From Laccaria trichodermophora (lineage: Eukaryota > Basidiomycota > Agaricomycetes > Agaricales > Hydnangiaceae), in contig JACTVC010000009.1 in the NCBI GenBank assembly GCA_018417955.1, forward strand, positions 496,001-560,000: a DNA stretch of 64,000 bases. The letters are read 5' to 3'. The position numbers and the translations under genes were made by a program. Numbering within the stretch: position 1 is the first letter of the stretch; every line of letters begins with the position of its first letter. Below, piece by piece: positions 47,635-59,834 of this stretch. The notes below the pieces were generated by a model. That model was not told the origin of the DNA and ran no database searches. It saw nothing but the letters and a program-made list of their open reading frames with translations.

Positions 47635-47788
47635 ATACGGAGGACTTGAACAGTCCCAAGTGTGGAGGCGGTGGAAAGATGAAGAAGAGTCAGAATCAAA
47701 ATTTTTTGACATAAATAGCCCACGATCAGTTACTTAGGTAATCCATGCTAATCTTTAGGCGATCAATCTACACTGCTACATCATCATG

Positions 47789-50700
47789 CTACTTTACTCG
47801 GCCCGCTCTCCTCTCCTTGGGAATGTGCGTAGGTGTATCCTCATCCGAATCGGACTCCGTGTCCGACTCTTCAGACTCAGACTCCTTCCCTTTCCGTCCA
47901 TACGGGTCATTCGATGTATCTTTTGAACTAGCTAATTGTGAAGGTTGCATTTTGATGGGCGCCTGAAAAAGTTGTTGACTGGCGGTGATATCTGTCAGTC
48001 GTCGAAACGAATGTGACGCCATCTGCCTGGCCAATTGCGGTTTCACGACTGCAGCCACCTCTTCTTCGTCCTCGGAGTCGTTGGCTGATTCGGGTCCATG
48101 GCCCGTGGCCCACTGGGAGTAGGGGAATCCTGGCTGACTTTCGGTGAGGATGAACAAAGGTTCCTTCGGTGTCGACGGCCCATTGTCTTGTGATGCAGGA
48201 TCGCGCTCGGATTCTTTCGTGCTCTTCCCATTGGCGAATTTTGGGAACGGAGTTTGAGTACTCGGACTGGACTGAAGCTCGTCTTCCATCATCATTGTTG
48301 TATCCCCAACCACGGATGAATTATCGTTCAAAACTTCCCAAGTGTTCAACGACGCCTGCTCGGGGACGTCTGAGTCTTCGCCGTTAATATCGGTGTTTGC
48401 TTCCTCTTGATTTACATCGTTAGTCTTGCCACTGCTTCTTGCACTGGCTTTGGTGGCCGGCTTTGAGCCTTTGGCGGCAATCTTTGGAGGCACCTTTGCA
48501 GGCGTTTTTGAACGAGCTTTGGTAGTCGCAGGAGTTTTTGAAGAGGGTCTGGCTGGGGTTTTGCCAGGTAACACCGATGTCTGAGGATTTGGCACCGCGG
48601 CCGGACTTTCCCTCTCCTCCTCCTCTTCTTGAGCTTGCGGATGAGGCTGACTTGCCGGAGGTGGTTTGATCACTCTGGGAGTTAAGACAGGTATGGGGAG
48701 CTGTGTTAATGACCTCGTTGCAGTCCTGGTTCTCCTTGCGACGCTGTCCTCGTTTCCTTGTGGCGAAGGGCCATTGCCCTCATGGATACTGCCCAGGAGC
48801 TTCATTGCCTTCGTCGTTGGTGGTGGAGCACCTGATTTTGCTAACAATTGTCTTGTCCGCGTTCTCATGCTCTGAGATAGCTTCGGTGTAGATTGTAAAG
48901 GCGGAATTTGACTGCTACCCATGATTGGGCTATGCGGAGCCTCGGGAGATTTAGGAGATTCGGCTGGTTCGATAGAATCATTCCGAGCGTTGCCTGCTGT
49001 TTCGATTGGTACAGGTACTGCGCTATCGCCTTCGTTTTTCTGACTCGCAACCGCGGTATCCGAATCATCATCAGTCTGATGACGCTTAGAAGCTTGAGAT
49101 TCAGGAGGCCGCTTGTCGATTGCTACCTTCAACACAGCAGTATCGTCCGCCAAGGCCTCACTGAAAGCAGCATCCCCCGTCTTGTCGATTTCTACAGATT
49201 CTCCCTGTCCGTCCACGTCCATGAAGGACCTATCCCCGTTGTCCGAACTCTCCGACGAGGGGCTGCGTCGTGGTTCGGAGGCGGTAGCTTTCACGACAGG
49301 TGGTGAAATATCCTGCCCTGGTGTGTCAACGGATTTGTTCGATTCTTCTTCCTCTTCCTCATCCTCGTCCGAAGACTCCGAACTCAGTCTTTTCATTGGA
49401 TATTTGACTTTAACCGCCACTTCCTCATCTTCAAGCAAACCCTCATCTTTGCCCTCATCTCCTTCCTCCTCATCCTCACTCGTGTCAGTTGATGGAATAT
49501 TGGCAGCCGTCAGAGAAACCCGAGGACCGCGAATAATCGCTTCCAGATCAAGATCGGTGTAAGATACACTGCCAAGTGCAGATAACGCTTCGGGAACAGG
49601 CAAGTCCTTCAAGATAGATATCTTCTTGCCAGCTTGAGGCGGTTTTGCAACAGCGGCTACTTTGCTGGAACCTGAAAGGGAGGTCGAATCGTCAGAAATG
49701 ACCTAATATTTCGTGTCAACAAAAGTTGACTCGACAAAGAACAGAAAGGAACATCCATTCACTTTTGTTTTCGGCTTTTTTGCTGTTTTGCGCCTCCTCT
49801 CAATCATCATCTTCAGTTCTCCGATGAGTTGAGATTGGTCCACCGAAGTGTCTTCCTGCAACTCTGCAAGGCGACTCTCAAGGGCTTCTACGCCCCGTAC
49901 GACGACGGGGCACTGAAACCTCAGATGCAGCGGACTTTCCTTGCATATTGGGCAACTCTGTGTTCCTGAAGATCGCTTTCTGGTCGGGGATTCCACACCA
50001 TTGGGCTGAATTTCAGTGGCTTTAATCCCCGGTGGCCTCGATGTCTTCCCTTTCACCACTGCATTCTCGGTTTCTTTGGGAGCGGCGGGTTCTTGCGCAG
50101 ACGTTTTTGATGCGACGGCGGGGGTGGTTGTTCGTGAGGCTATTATTTTCTGAAGTGTAGCCATGGCATCCTTTTTGCCTGACCAGGTGTCAGGTGTAAT
50201 TCAATATGACAATATGAACCCACCTAAAGAAGTCTCCGTTTCCCGAGACGAATTCTTCCTCTTCCCTTTACCACTTGAAGTTTCGCCTGCTTGATTATTC
50301 ACTGATGAGTCATTGAAGGGGCGCATGTCGACTTACCTTCTGTCGTGTTATTCGTCTCTGATGCAGCGACTTTGTTCTCTAGAATCAGTCAAATGTGCCT
50401 TAGAAAAAAGCACCTCTCTTACTACTTTGAGAAGAAGACTCCACAGTTGATTTATTACGATTTATCGGTTTGACTTCCTTCTCATTCTTGCCGCGCTCTG
50501 CAATCGCGTTGGCAAAGATCAACCAGACAAACGATGAAAACACACTTTTCTTTGCCGGAAGCTCTACTGATGGTATGGGCAATTTTTTGTTCTTGTCTAA
50601 AGGTAGACGATGTGTCAGCTAAGAAAATGTAAGATGTGAAGTCAAGCTGACCTCCAGACTGGGAAATGGCCTCAGCGAGTTTCTCCGCAAGCGGGAGAGG

Positions 50701-51755
50701 ATTCACCAGACGGTCATCCGCTGGTTCTGCTTCATCGCCGCTGACTTCGACAACAGCACTTGAAGTTTTCGACTTATTTTTTGACTTCTTGAGTTTTTCA
50801 GGTTTCGTTAGGTTTGAAGTTGCCTGGACATCTTGTGGTAACTCGCTGGTTGTCGCTTTTGGAGGTCCCGCTGATTTAGGAGCAGCCCCAGATGTCGAAG
50901 CGTCGTGGTCCACAGCCTTAGCTTTCTTCTTCTTGGATTTTTCTGTCACAAATGTAGGAGATTTATTCACAACGAATTCACATGCTGGACTACCTTGGAG
51001 AGGCTCTGCTTCGGCTGAATCCTTTTTCCGCTTGCGCTTCTTTTCACCACCGGCACTTGCCTGTTCAACGCTCTTGTTCTGAGCAGAATCCGTTGTCGCT
51101 CCGGGTTCACAGGTGACCTCAGAGCCACTTGTGGGCACTGTGTCTTTGCAGATGGCTTTTTCCTTTACGCTTGACGCATCATTACCAGATATTTTGCGCT
51201 TTTTGGCTGATTTTTGGTGTCTTGAAGTGGGCTCATCGTTGTCCTCTTCAGTCTGAGCGGCAGAAGCTCCTGCACCGGTCTTCTGCGGTGTCAGATAAGA
51301 ACAACGCAAATTCGTCGGAAGAGTCACCTGCGAAGCGCCCGAGCGTTCTAGGGTAGTTACTGGGGCAATTGTAGGTTTCCCAACGGTCACTCGGACCACG
51401 ATTACAGGCACAGCATAGGTGGCAGCGGAAAAGGCATCAAAGTCATCGTCTTGGAGACCGTCAGTCTTTCGGAGTTGGGAGTTCACTAAACCGCATACCA
51501 TCCTCAAGGTCAACCGTCTTGCCATCACGAAGTTGTGCAAGGTGTAGAGGTACGTCTGAAGAATAGCCCATTTTCTTACGAACGACCTGCTTCATCTCGT
51601 CTAGAGACTCCTCTATCGCATCATAAGATTGTCAAGTATTACTGGAATATGGAAATACAAGCACCTTTAAACAAGCGGTCGAATGTTCTGTCCGCAACGT
51701 CGTAGGTAATCCTGGGGTAGTCAATGTCGCGTTTCCGCTTTTTGCTCGCCTCCAT
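47789..51755 (-). CDS. Large acidic/basic nuclear protein, possible Dnt1/Net1-like
   Basis: Multi-exon gene on minus from MEASKKRKRDIDYPRITYDV (51755) to KERRAGRVK (47789). I could follow phase through the first exons: FDRLFK|EESLDEMKQVV, then DGKTVDLEDDDDFDAFSAAT with an intron at DLED|D. It also joins correctly around 50640-50160 (ENKVAASETNNTTE, GETSSGKGKRK, DAMATLQKIIAS). The junction near 49680-49780 is not resolved. Residues 10-100 look like a ubiquitin/PB1-type fold, as at the N-terminus of nucleolar Dnt1/Net1. A CCHC-like knuckle (CPICKESPLHLRFQC) follows mid-protein. The last 600 codons are one open frame rich in Ser, Glu and Lys with repeated KTPA units (ARPSSKTPATTKARSKTPAK). Chromatin or nucleolar role is inference. 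Confidence 0.6.
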
Positions 51756-51946
51756 AGCGGACGAAAGAAAGGAAATGGAGGACGATTGAGAAGCTTAGGG
51801 TTGTGTTGAGATTTGTGGCTGGGAGAGTTGCAATGGGATTCGCGCTTCTCTCGTCGCGTCAATTGATTTCAAACAGCAACAAATACCTTCAACTCCATAC
51901 CTTTCGGGATCCTCACTAGCACCCGAGTCTCGTTCCTCACACTACC

Positions 51947-52299
51947 ATGGCAGGCCCGCACGGTATCCGACATCCACTCAGCTCGTTATAAGCAATTTAT
52001 TGACGTTACATAGGTCCAGGATTTCACCCACATCTTCCCGGTGCTGGATACAACTTCTTAGCCAAGGCTCTTGGAGCTTCAATGTGGTTTTTCATTTTCT
52101 ACCGGGCCAGGTGCGTTGACTTTGCAATGAGCCCATGTTTAGGAGGCTAATTGAATTCTCAGGCAAGATGGAGGAAAACTACTGGTACGCTGTGTCACAC
52201 TCTTGAGGTGCATGGACGGCATAAACTAACCTCTTGCAGGGTATACATCCCTGGGATAGCCACGGCCATGGGCATGGCGCACATGAAGACCACCATTGA
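51947..52299 (+). CDS. Complex I small subunit, NDUFB2-like
   Basis: Four small exons (51947-51962, 52014-52110, 52163-52184, 52240-52299; one is 22 nt) give only 64 residues, too short and split to show as an open frame. The protein MAGPHGPGFHPHLPGAGYNF continues KALGASMWFFIFYRARQDGG, KLLGIHPWDSHGHGHGAHED. A single membrane helix over ALGASMWFFIFYRAR with downstream HPW-D-HGHGH is the pattern of the NDUFB2/AGGG accessory subunit of mitochondrial NADH dehydrogenase. Divergent from the gene at 51755 with a 190-nt shared promoter. Confidence 0.8.
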
Positions 52300-52545
52300 T
52301 AGACCATCTTAGAACAGTAATATAGAAACTTCCAAATTGAAATTTGGTCCGCTTCGTCCTAGGGTCATGTTATACTGTGCCTCTTGCCGCAGCGAATCCC
52401 ACCGGCGATTCCGCATAAGCTTTCTGTTGTGGCGTCGATTGTGCTTGAGCTTGAATTTGAATTTTTTACCTCAACACAACTGAGTTGTTCCCGCGTTTGG
52501 TAGAACAAATGATGGTTTCCTGCTGTTCATCACGTTCCAATCTCC

Positions 52546-54397
52546 ATGACATACTTGTTCATGACGATCGCCCTCAGAAGCCGCCTACTCGTCAATGTGC
52601 TGAGGTTATTTTGGATCGTAATTGCTCTGTGGTACGAGCTAGGGACCTTCATATCAGACAGCCGAAGGTGCAATTGGCCTGACGCGGTGTTTACGGTGTC
52701 TCCCGTCAGTTCTTGCCACTTTCTCTCCACGAACTCTCAGCTTACTTGCGCCGAACGGTCTTCATCATTCTAAGAACAAACCGCATCCTTATCATGTCCT
52801 CGTCGTCGCCGACCCCCAAATTCTGGATCACCGTTCATATCCTGGGCGCGCACCATTTCTCACATATATTTCGCAACTTGTGGTAGACCTGAACCTGCGC
52901 AAAAATTGGCGTGCGGCTCTATTGAAGCATCCAGATGCCGTCATTTTCCTTGGAGACATGATGGACGGTGGACGGTTTAGCATGTCGGACGATGAGTACG
53001 TGTCCGACGTCACTTCTCATCCATCTTGCTCGTCTCTGATCTCTCAGTTCAGATATGAATCTTACTATCGCAGGTTCAAAAGTATCTTCAGATTAGATGC
53101 TGGAATTCCTCAGTTCTTCATACCTGGCAATCATGACACTGGGTGCGTCTGGCGTCACTGAATGATTTATGAAGCTGGACACCCTTCAACTTAATATTGG
53201 CAGGCTTGGTGCTTCTGGAGCTTTCTCGCCTCACGCCCGGTCTCGCTACCTCTCGCACTTTGGAGAGCTCAACTATGATCTGACGGTGGCCAACCATTCC
53301 CTCGTATTTATGGATGCGCCTGGTTTCGTCGACGAAGACTATCAACGCTTAGCTGTGGGAAAAGGATACAACTCTTGGGAGCCAATCCCAGGAGGCCCAA
53401 TTGAATATTTGACGAGTTTTGCTAAGGGTACGACCATCAGCTTATTCAGTGTACAGTCCCATTCATTGATCATTTTAGAAAAGACCACGGATCTCATCAT
53501 TTTCTTCAGCCACATCCCGCTTTACAGACCAGATGGCAGGTCCTGCGGCCCTTTGCGGGAAAAGGGAACAATACGTCCAGGGGTGGGCATTGGCTATCAA
53601 AACACATTGGGAAAAGAGGCCACAAACCGTTTGCTTGAGACGTTACGGCCAAAATTAATCTTGAGGTATCTCTTTTTCCTGATGCCTCATCACTCAGCTC
53701 ACTCTTCAAAACTTCAAGTGGGGACGATCACGATTACTGTGAATACATACACACAGTGCCGTCATCTCGCGGCCTTCCGGACGAAGCGCGAGAGATAACG
53801 GTCAAATCTCTCTCGATGGCCATGAACGTCCGGCGTCCCGGATATCAGCTTCTATCTCTGGCTCCCGATGCCCTCAGGGGGGACAATCCTGGCAGTCCAA
53901 CATATGCAGATATGCCGTGCCTTCTGCCTGATCAGCTGGCGATATATCTGAATGTGTATATCCCCTTCCTAGTGCTATCGCTGTTGACCCTGCTCATCTA
54001 CCATCTAATTCGTGGTTCATCCCCTCGTAGGAAACTGCTCCGGTCAGGGGACCAGAGGATACCCGACATTGAGGACGGGGAATGCAAAGTTCATCCCTAC
54101 GAACACCTGCCGCGCGACCCATCGTACTCCCTACCTCTATCTACCCCCGCCTCTACCAACCAGTTCCACTGGTCGTGGACATTCGTTTTGGCGGGGAAGC
54201 GTCGCCGGCTCGCAATAAATCATCAATCCTGCACCGCCTTAGCCAGAACCTTGTGTTGCTGTGGTCGAAAGGAGAGTCCCCGAGAAAGACCACGCAGACT
54301 TGGGTGGTTTAATGGCTTCATGCGGGACGTGAGAGACGTCGCGGTCTTTCCCTTGACCATATTTATCCTTATGACGTGGTGGTTGTTCACATGGTGA
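52546..54397 (+). CDS. Cdc1/Ted1-type metallophosphoesterase paralogue B
   Basis: Exons 52546-52686, 52775-52995, 53053-53142, 53204-53427, 53479-53665 and 53719-54397 give 513 residues. N-terminal membrane helix (VLRLFWIVIALWYELGTF), luminal phosphoesterase with intact motifs: VLVVADPQILD, VIFLGDMMDGG, FFIPGNHDTG, IFFSHIPLYRPDG, SGDDHDYCEY. Then come VRRPGYQLLSL, a helix (VYIPFLVLSLLTLLIYHLI), HWSWTFVLAGKRRR and a last helix ending WWLFTW. This is the form expected for a working Ted1/PGAP5-like enzyme that trims ethanolamine phosphate from GPI anchors in the ER. The donor of intron 1 has alternatives (52686 chosen); the other junctions are firm. Confidence 0.85.
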
Positions 54398-55449
54398 TGA
54401 TCTAGACTTGGGGGAACGTTGTGGCTCTCTTTTTTGCTCTGGGGTATATATTGGGATGTTTTGTGAGATATAGTAAGTTCATTTTTGTGGTGACATTGCA
54501 ACTTCGTTACCCTGCCTTGATAGTACGGGATTGTCCACGATGTATGCCAGGCTCTCATGAGTTCTCCCACACAACTATCACATTGCTACTTTCACGTCAT
54601 GCACACGACGAGATGCTATCGTCTTCCAAGCAAGACTTCGGTACTCAGTTCCTATCAGACTCCCACATCTTCGGTTACCGCTTCTTGTTCCCGTGCGTGG
54701 AGATTGGGAGATAAACATGCTTGCCTCCTCGGTGCGGAGAACAACTTCCCACCAATCGAGGGGGAAAAGCCACCTTTACCACCCGTGCATAGGCGGTAGC
54801 AAGCGGCCCGAGTTTCCAACGCCAAATTATCCACCCTCCATCTTACTTGGACACGGGGTCATCATTGACACGCTCAACCTCATAGCGATGAAGAGGATTC
54901 TCGCCCACTCAAGCTGGCAGGCTGCTGCTTTACTAAACAACGGCGGCAAATAACTGTCATTCTCCAGGACCAAGAGATACACACCTGGTGAACTTGGAGT
55001 TGCCAACGCAGACAACATTGTTTGGTGAAGGTATTACCAACATGCCTTTCAAAGTTTTGTCCCCTCCGAGGCATTCAAAGTTGAAGGACAGATGTACTTG
55101 ACACTATCAAACGGCGACAGTCGTGACTTTTGGCTCGGACACGCGCATTTTGTGGCTAGCCGCAAACATTCAACTCGAGTGACGAACAATGTCCCTCATT
55201 CATGTTCAATCGGTTTGTCCCTGACGTATGTGACGTACGGGGGAACGTGGAAGCTGCCACTATCTTTTGACTCAACGTTCTTAGGGGCCCCTGCATTGCT
55301 TGCAACGTGCACACACGTCCTGGTCTTTGTCATTATCAGACTGCGCTGTCATCATCTTGTATCGTGGACGACGTCTAAAACGCGAGGAAGGACACATCTG
55401 ACGTTTATCATTATTGAAATGAATGCGTCGCTCGCCCTACAGGTTCACC
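54398..55449. other. Long intergenic stretch
   Basis: 3' flank of paralogue B, then about 1 kb without recognisable gene. Short open frames have no start-to-stop logic or splice support. Confidence 0.4.
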
Positions 55450-56252
55450 ATGACGCTTAATTGCCGTCCTCGTACAGCCTCGTCCATGCCCCCATCGTCT
55501 GATCGTTCTTGTGGGTTCAATCTCATTAAATCGGATCTCGAGGAACGACTTCAACAGGCTTCAACTCGTGTTGACGAAGGAGGCACCGGCATTCCATCTG
55601 AATTCCGTCGCAGAGTGCTATGTGCGTAAAGCTGCAATTCCGCCTGTACTGAATTGAGCATGGTTCTAGCTTCTTATACTATCCAGACGTTTTCCGCTGC
55701 AGAATTCAGGGGCCGTCTTGCGTCATTGTATGAGTTACTACCACCTACCTCGTGCTTGCTCGATCCTTGTACTCGCGACGATGATAAGGCGAGAGGGGTA
55801 CTTGACAATATTGTCTTGAAGCTTCTGCTATCTACCCCCAAATAACCGTGGGGTAAATGGCAAGAGGCCGTTCCAATCACCGATTGTTAAAAAGTCCACA
55901 GTGTGGCTTGCACGACCCTTTGGATGGGAGTGTCGTTCACACTCACCGCTACAAGATATCACTGGCGAGGTGGCTGTGGGAGGATTCAGTGTGAGTAATT
56001 TGCTAGTCAAGGTTAGATTGTCTGCTTGATACCCAGCTTCCCTGGCTAATACACGACGCAAGATCTCCTTGTGCTCTCACTGATGCCAACCACTATGCTA
56101 TAATGCCTTCAACTTGTACATCCAATCAAGATTCCTCGGCTAAAATCGACCGTTGCATCTCCAAAATTATTGTCAAGGTTTTGTTCCGTCGAAACAGCAG
56201 GTATTGCGTTCCTCAACGAAGCATCGTCCTCGTCATCCGGCTGCATTTATGA
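55450..56252 (+). CDS. Possible four-exon gene of unknown function
   Basis: Exons 55450-55614, 55687-55797, 55865-55990 and 56037-56252 join in phase (all phase 0) to 205 residues. It starts MTLNCRPRTASSMPPSSD, with later parts SDLEERLQQASTRVDEGGTG, TFSAAEFRGRLASLYELLPP, RPFQSPIVKKSTVWLARPFG, DITGEVAVGGFS. Introns have plausible donors (GTGAGT at 55991) and a CTGA-type branch site. I do not recognise the protein, the surroundings are gene-poor, and the C-terminal exon is rich in rare-looking codons, so this could be a relic. Support is only the chain of open exons. Confidence 0.35.
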
Positions 56253-57225
56253 TGGTCCATAACAAGCTGTAATCATTGTCCTAGGATTGATTTTCGAGCT
56301 GCCCTTTTACGCTTCAACGTCCCATATGTAACCAAACGGTCCAAACCTCCCGTTCACGCGCTACCCAATTGATGATGGCCCCTGGGCTTTTTATAGATCG
56401 GCCGCCACCACTTTGCCAGCGCACAATGCAACAAGCCAAGCGCCGAGTTTTAGGTCAAGCCAAGGTTCCTTGCAAGGTTCGCTTCGAGCCGCGTTCAAAT
56501 TTCCCTGAGCCTCTTTCGAAAGGCTCGAGGACGGAACGTGTATGGACAAGCGCCCATTTGTGCATATTAATAGCAGAGAACAAGCTGTGTAAAATAATGG
56601 CCATACAGGGGAAATCAAAAATGGTGAAAGCCGGAGAGGAAGCGGGAAGGAGAGAAGAAACGGAATGGGAAGGGAGCGGGAGAGTGATATGTAGGCTGCA
56701 TGGCGATAAGAAGGCATGGGACAGGGATTTATGTATCTGGATTTATGTTTGCTATGGCAGCTCGTTACCGTAACGCCGGATCGACGCCAGATCTATTCCA
56801 AATCGAAAGAACGCCCTAGAATTGTTGGATATAAAAGCTGCAAGTGGAAAGCAGCGGCATCTAAGAGGCAGAAAGCTCGGCGACAAAGGGTTGCACCCTT
56901 TGGCTGCAATTGCAGCAGCGGAGACTTGCGGTGTATGCATGCACGTTTGTGCGACCGCCCTATAAAACCCAGGACATCCACTGTAAATCGCAAGTCCTGG
57001 CTTTGTGCCCCAATACGCGAGGAACTCTCCGTTTTCGAGTCGCCCCATTTAGATTACGAGCTACTCAAACGTCATCACCGCCAACGCCCTCCCCTAACAC
57101 GGATAAATTCAGCCCCTCAGCTCATCTCTACAACCACAACCTCTCCCGTTCACATCCACAACCTCAAGTGAGTATCCCCCCAATTTCTTACCTGACTATA
57201 TGCGCCTTACATTCCTACCAACAGT
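56253..57225. other. Promoter region and leader of UGP1
   Basis: About 1 kb upstream of UGP1. It holds a TATAAAA at 56961-56967, a pyrimidine-rich leader, and a 5' leader intron at 57178-57224 (GTGAGTATCC...CAACAG) that ends one base before the start codon. No other gene seen. Confidence 0.5.
56961..56967 (+). promoter_or_regulatory. TATA box candidate of UGP1
   Basis: TATAAAA about 265 nt before the ATG; with the 47-nt leader intron removed, the leader would be roughly 190 nt. Fits a highly expressed housekeeping gene. Not tested. Confidence 0.4.
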
Positions 57226-59262
57226 ATGTCGAGCTCGTTGATGCCCCGCAGCGACTCCTTCAACGCGCGCGTTCGCGGCACCAGCCACATCGATTTCAAA
57301 ACGGCGACCACTGGCGTTGCCGCTAAGGCAATGCGCAATGAGATCAGCCGTCTCGTAGCCACCGTTGACGACCCCGCCACAAAAAAGGTACGTCCTAGGC
57401 CACGATCCCTCGCGATGTAGCCTTCTCATTGACGCGATAGGCGTTCGACACAGAGATGCAGTCCTTCTTCTATCTCTTCACCCGCTATCTCGCCGAGCGC
57501 GCCAAAAGCGTTGACCTGTATGTGATTCTACTTTGGTAGGAAGTAAAATCTTACATCAGTCATAGCGATTGGGATCGGATCAAGTCCCCCGCTGCAGATC
57601 AAATTGTTCCCTATGCAGACCTCCCCAAGCCAAAGGATACCAAGAATCTGAACAAACTCGCTGTTCTCAAAGTCAATGGTGGTCTTGGGACATCCATGGG
57701 TGCGCGTTGCGCGCATATGATGGCCCCTATCTATATTCATCGATACCCTTTGTAGGCATGACTGGAGCCAAGAGTGCTCTGGAGGTCAAGGATGACATGA
57801 CCTTCCTCGATCTGACCGTGAGGCAGATTGAGCATCTGAACACGACCAGCCGCGTCGATGTCCCCCTCATCCTCATGACCTCTTTCAACACGCATGATGA
57901 TACCCTTCGCATCATCAAGAAATATGCGAATCAACAATTACGCATTACCACCTTCAACCAGTCCCGATACCCCAGGATCTTCAAAGAAACCCTGCTTCCA
58001 TCCCCCAAGCGTGCTGACGACGACAAGAAGAACTGGTACCCTCCCGGTCACGGTGACTTGTACAATGCTCTCTTGCACTCCGGCGTCCTTGACCAACTTC
58101 TGGCCGAGGGTAAGGAGTACCTCTTCGTGTCCAACTCGGACAATTTGGGAGCTGTGTACGACCTACAAGCTTTTTCTATCATCAAGACGACTAAATCTTG
58201 TTTCTAGCGTCGATGAAAGCATCTTGCAACACATGATTGATACTAAAGCAGAGTTCCTCATGGAGGTGACGGACAAGACCAAAGCTGACATCAAGGTAAG
58301 TTCGGCACCTTGGTCAAGAACATCTTCAATGACGCATATAATAGGGTGGAACCTTGATTGGTTTGTCCTCCCTCTCGGACTACGCATATATGTCTAACCT
58401 TCTTTGAAAGATTATGATGGTTCGATCCGTTTGCTTGAAATTGCTCAAGTTCCTTCAGAACACGTCGAGGATTTCAAATCAAGTACGTAGAAACCGACAA
58501 TCTTCTTGAGCGTCACTGACCTCGTTTTCAACAGTTCGCAAGTTCAAGATCTTCAACACGAACAACCTGTGGATCAATTTGAAAGCCCTCAAGAATGTTA
58601 TGGAGAATGAAGGCATGGAGTTGGAGATCATTATCAACCCCAAGACCACCGATGATGGTCATGCTGTTGTTCAGTTGGAGACTGCTGCCGGAGCTGCCAT
58701 CAAGCACTTCAAGAATGCGCACGGTATCAACGTGCCCCGCAAGCGTTTCCTTCCTGTCAAGAGTTGCTCCGATCTCCTTCTCATCAAGAGCGATATTTAT
58801 TCTCTTCAACATGGACAACTTGTCATCAACGAGCAGAGGATGTTTGAAACGACTCCCGTTATCAAGCTTGGAGACCACTTCAAAAAGGTAAGCGCATGCA
58901 TGTATCTGTTTGTAAAACACATGGCTGACTCTCTCGTTGTATGTAGATCCAACAATTCCAGAAGCGGTTCAAGAAGATCCCTAAGATCTTGGAACTTGAT
59001 CACTTGACTGTCACTGGAGACGTGTATTTTGGTCGCAATGTCACCCTTCGCGGAACCGTGATTGGTAGGTGAATTCTATGTATGCCGAAATGTGTGCTGA
59101 CGCGGTTCTTTCCGCAGTTGTTGCCAATGAGGGGCAGAGGATCGATATTCCAGACGGCTGTATTTTGGAGAACAGGCTGTTGTCAGGCAACTTGAACATG
59201 ATTGTGAGCATGTCTTCCCTTCGGCTTTGTGACAGTGCTAACCATTATCCTCAGGAGCTCTA
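57226..59262 (+). CDS. UGP1: UTP-glucose-1-phosphate uridylyltransferase, copy A
   Basis: Makes UDP-glucose for glucan, glycogen, trehalose and glycosylation. Exons: 57226-57387, 57441-57517, 57566-57699, 57756-58155, 58208-58295, 58345-58360, 58411-58482, 58535-58887, 58947-59064, 59118-59203, 59254-59262, total 504 residues (yeast Ugp1 499). Motifs: [19 protein letters not shown] (nucleotide loop), [40 protein letters not shown], and the C-terminal beta-helix [19 protein letters not shown] ending [12 protein letters not shown]. Exon 6 is 16 nt. A serine-rich N-terminus ([20 protein letters not shown]) includes a likely PAS-kinase/Snf1-type phosphorylation stretch as in yeast. Lies tail to tail with copy B. 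Confidence 0.97.
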
Positions 59263-59834
59263 ACATGAGGGAGTTTCGCTTTTAGAATGGATCCTGGGAT
59301 GGCATGATGGACTTTCTCAGAAAATAACTGCGGACGATTTTGCGTATCCTTACTTGGGTTTCATTCTAGTGTGGCTTTCCTACAAATTTCATCTGGCGGC
59401 TGGATTTCGAGCTATGTCACTCGCTTCTGTTGTCTGCTCGTTATCGTCAGGATGTGCCGTCTCCTACTACCTTACACTTGAATCCGCAATTATACCTAGA
59501 GCTTTGAAAGCATACAACATTTTGAGCAATTGATTGACTTATGAAAGTCGATGTCAAGACTGGCGCAGTGAAAACTTCATCCTCCAAGAAGTCAATTCTG
59601 GCTGATGACCAAACCTGTCTTAAGTATGTACATGTAACTGACTATTAAGGTACGATCCGGTGAAGCATAAGTAAGTATCCTCCCGGGGCACTACAGTTCC
59701 TAAATAATGGGTAGCTCAGTACCTTTGATTCTTCAGCCACAACAAATCAGCTCACCGTCATCATCAGACCTCCAGAAATCAGGCCTAAAGGAGTTGAAGC
59801 CTCAGAAAGGGTCAAGGAATTAATCGCGTAAAAA
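59263..59834. other. Convergent 3' region between the two UGP genes
   Basis: About 570 nt of AT-rich sequence between the two stop codons; serves as 3' flank for both. No gene or obvious repeat. Confidence 0.5.

Noticed and set aside
47523..47723. 66-codon unspliced frame upstream of CPA1 as its uORF
   Set aside because: It has no attenuator motif; the spliced frame with DYLSD fits the known regulatory peptide.
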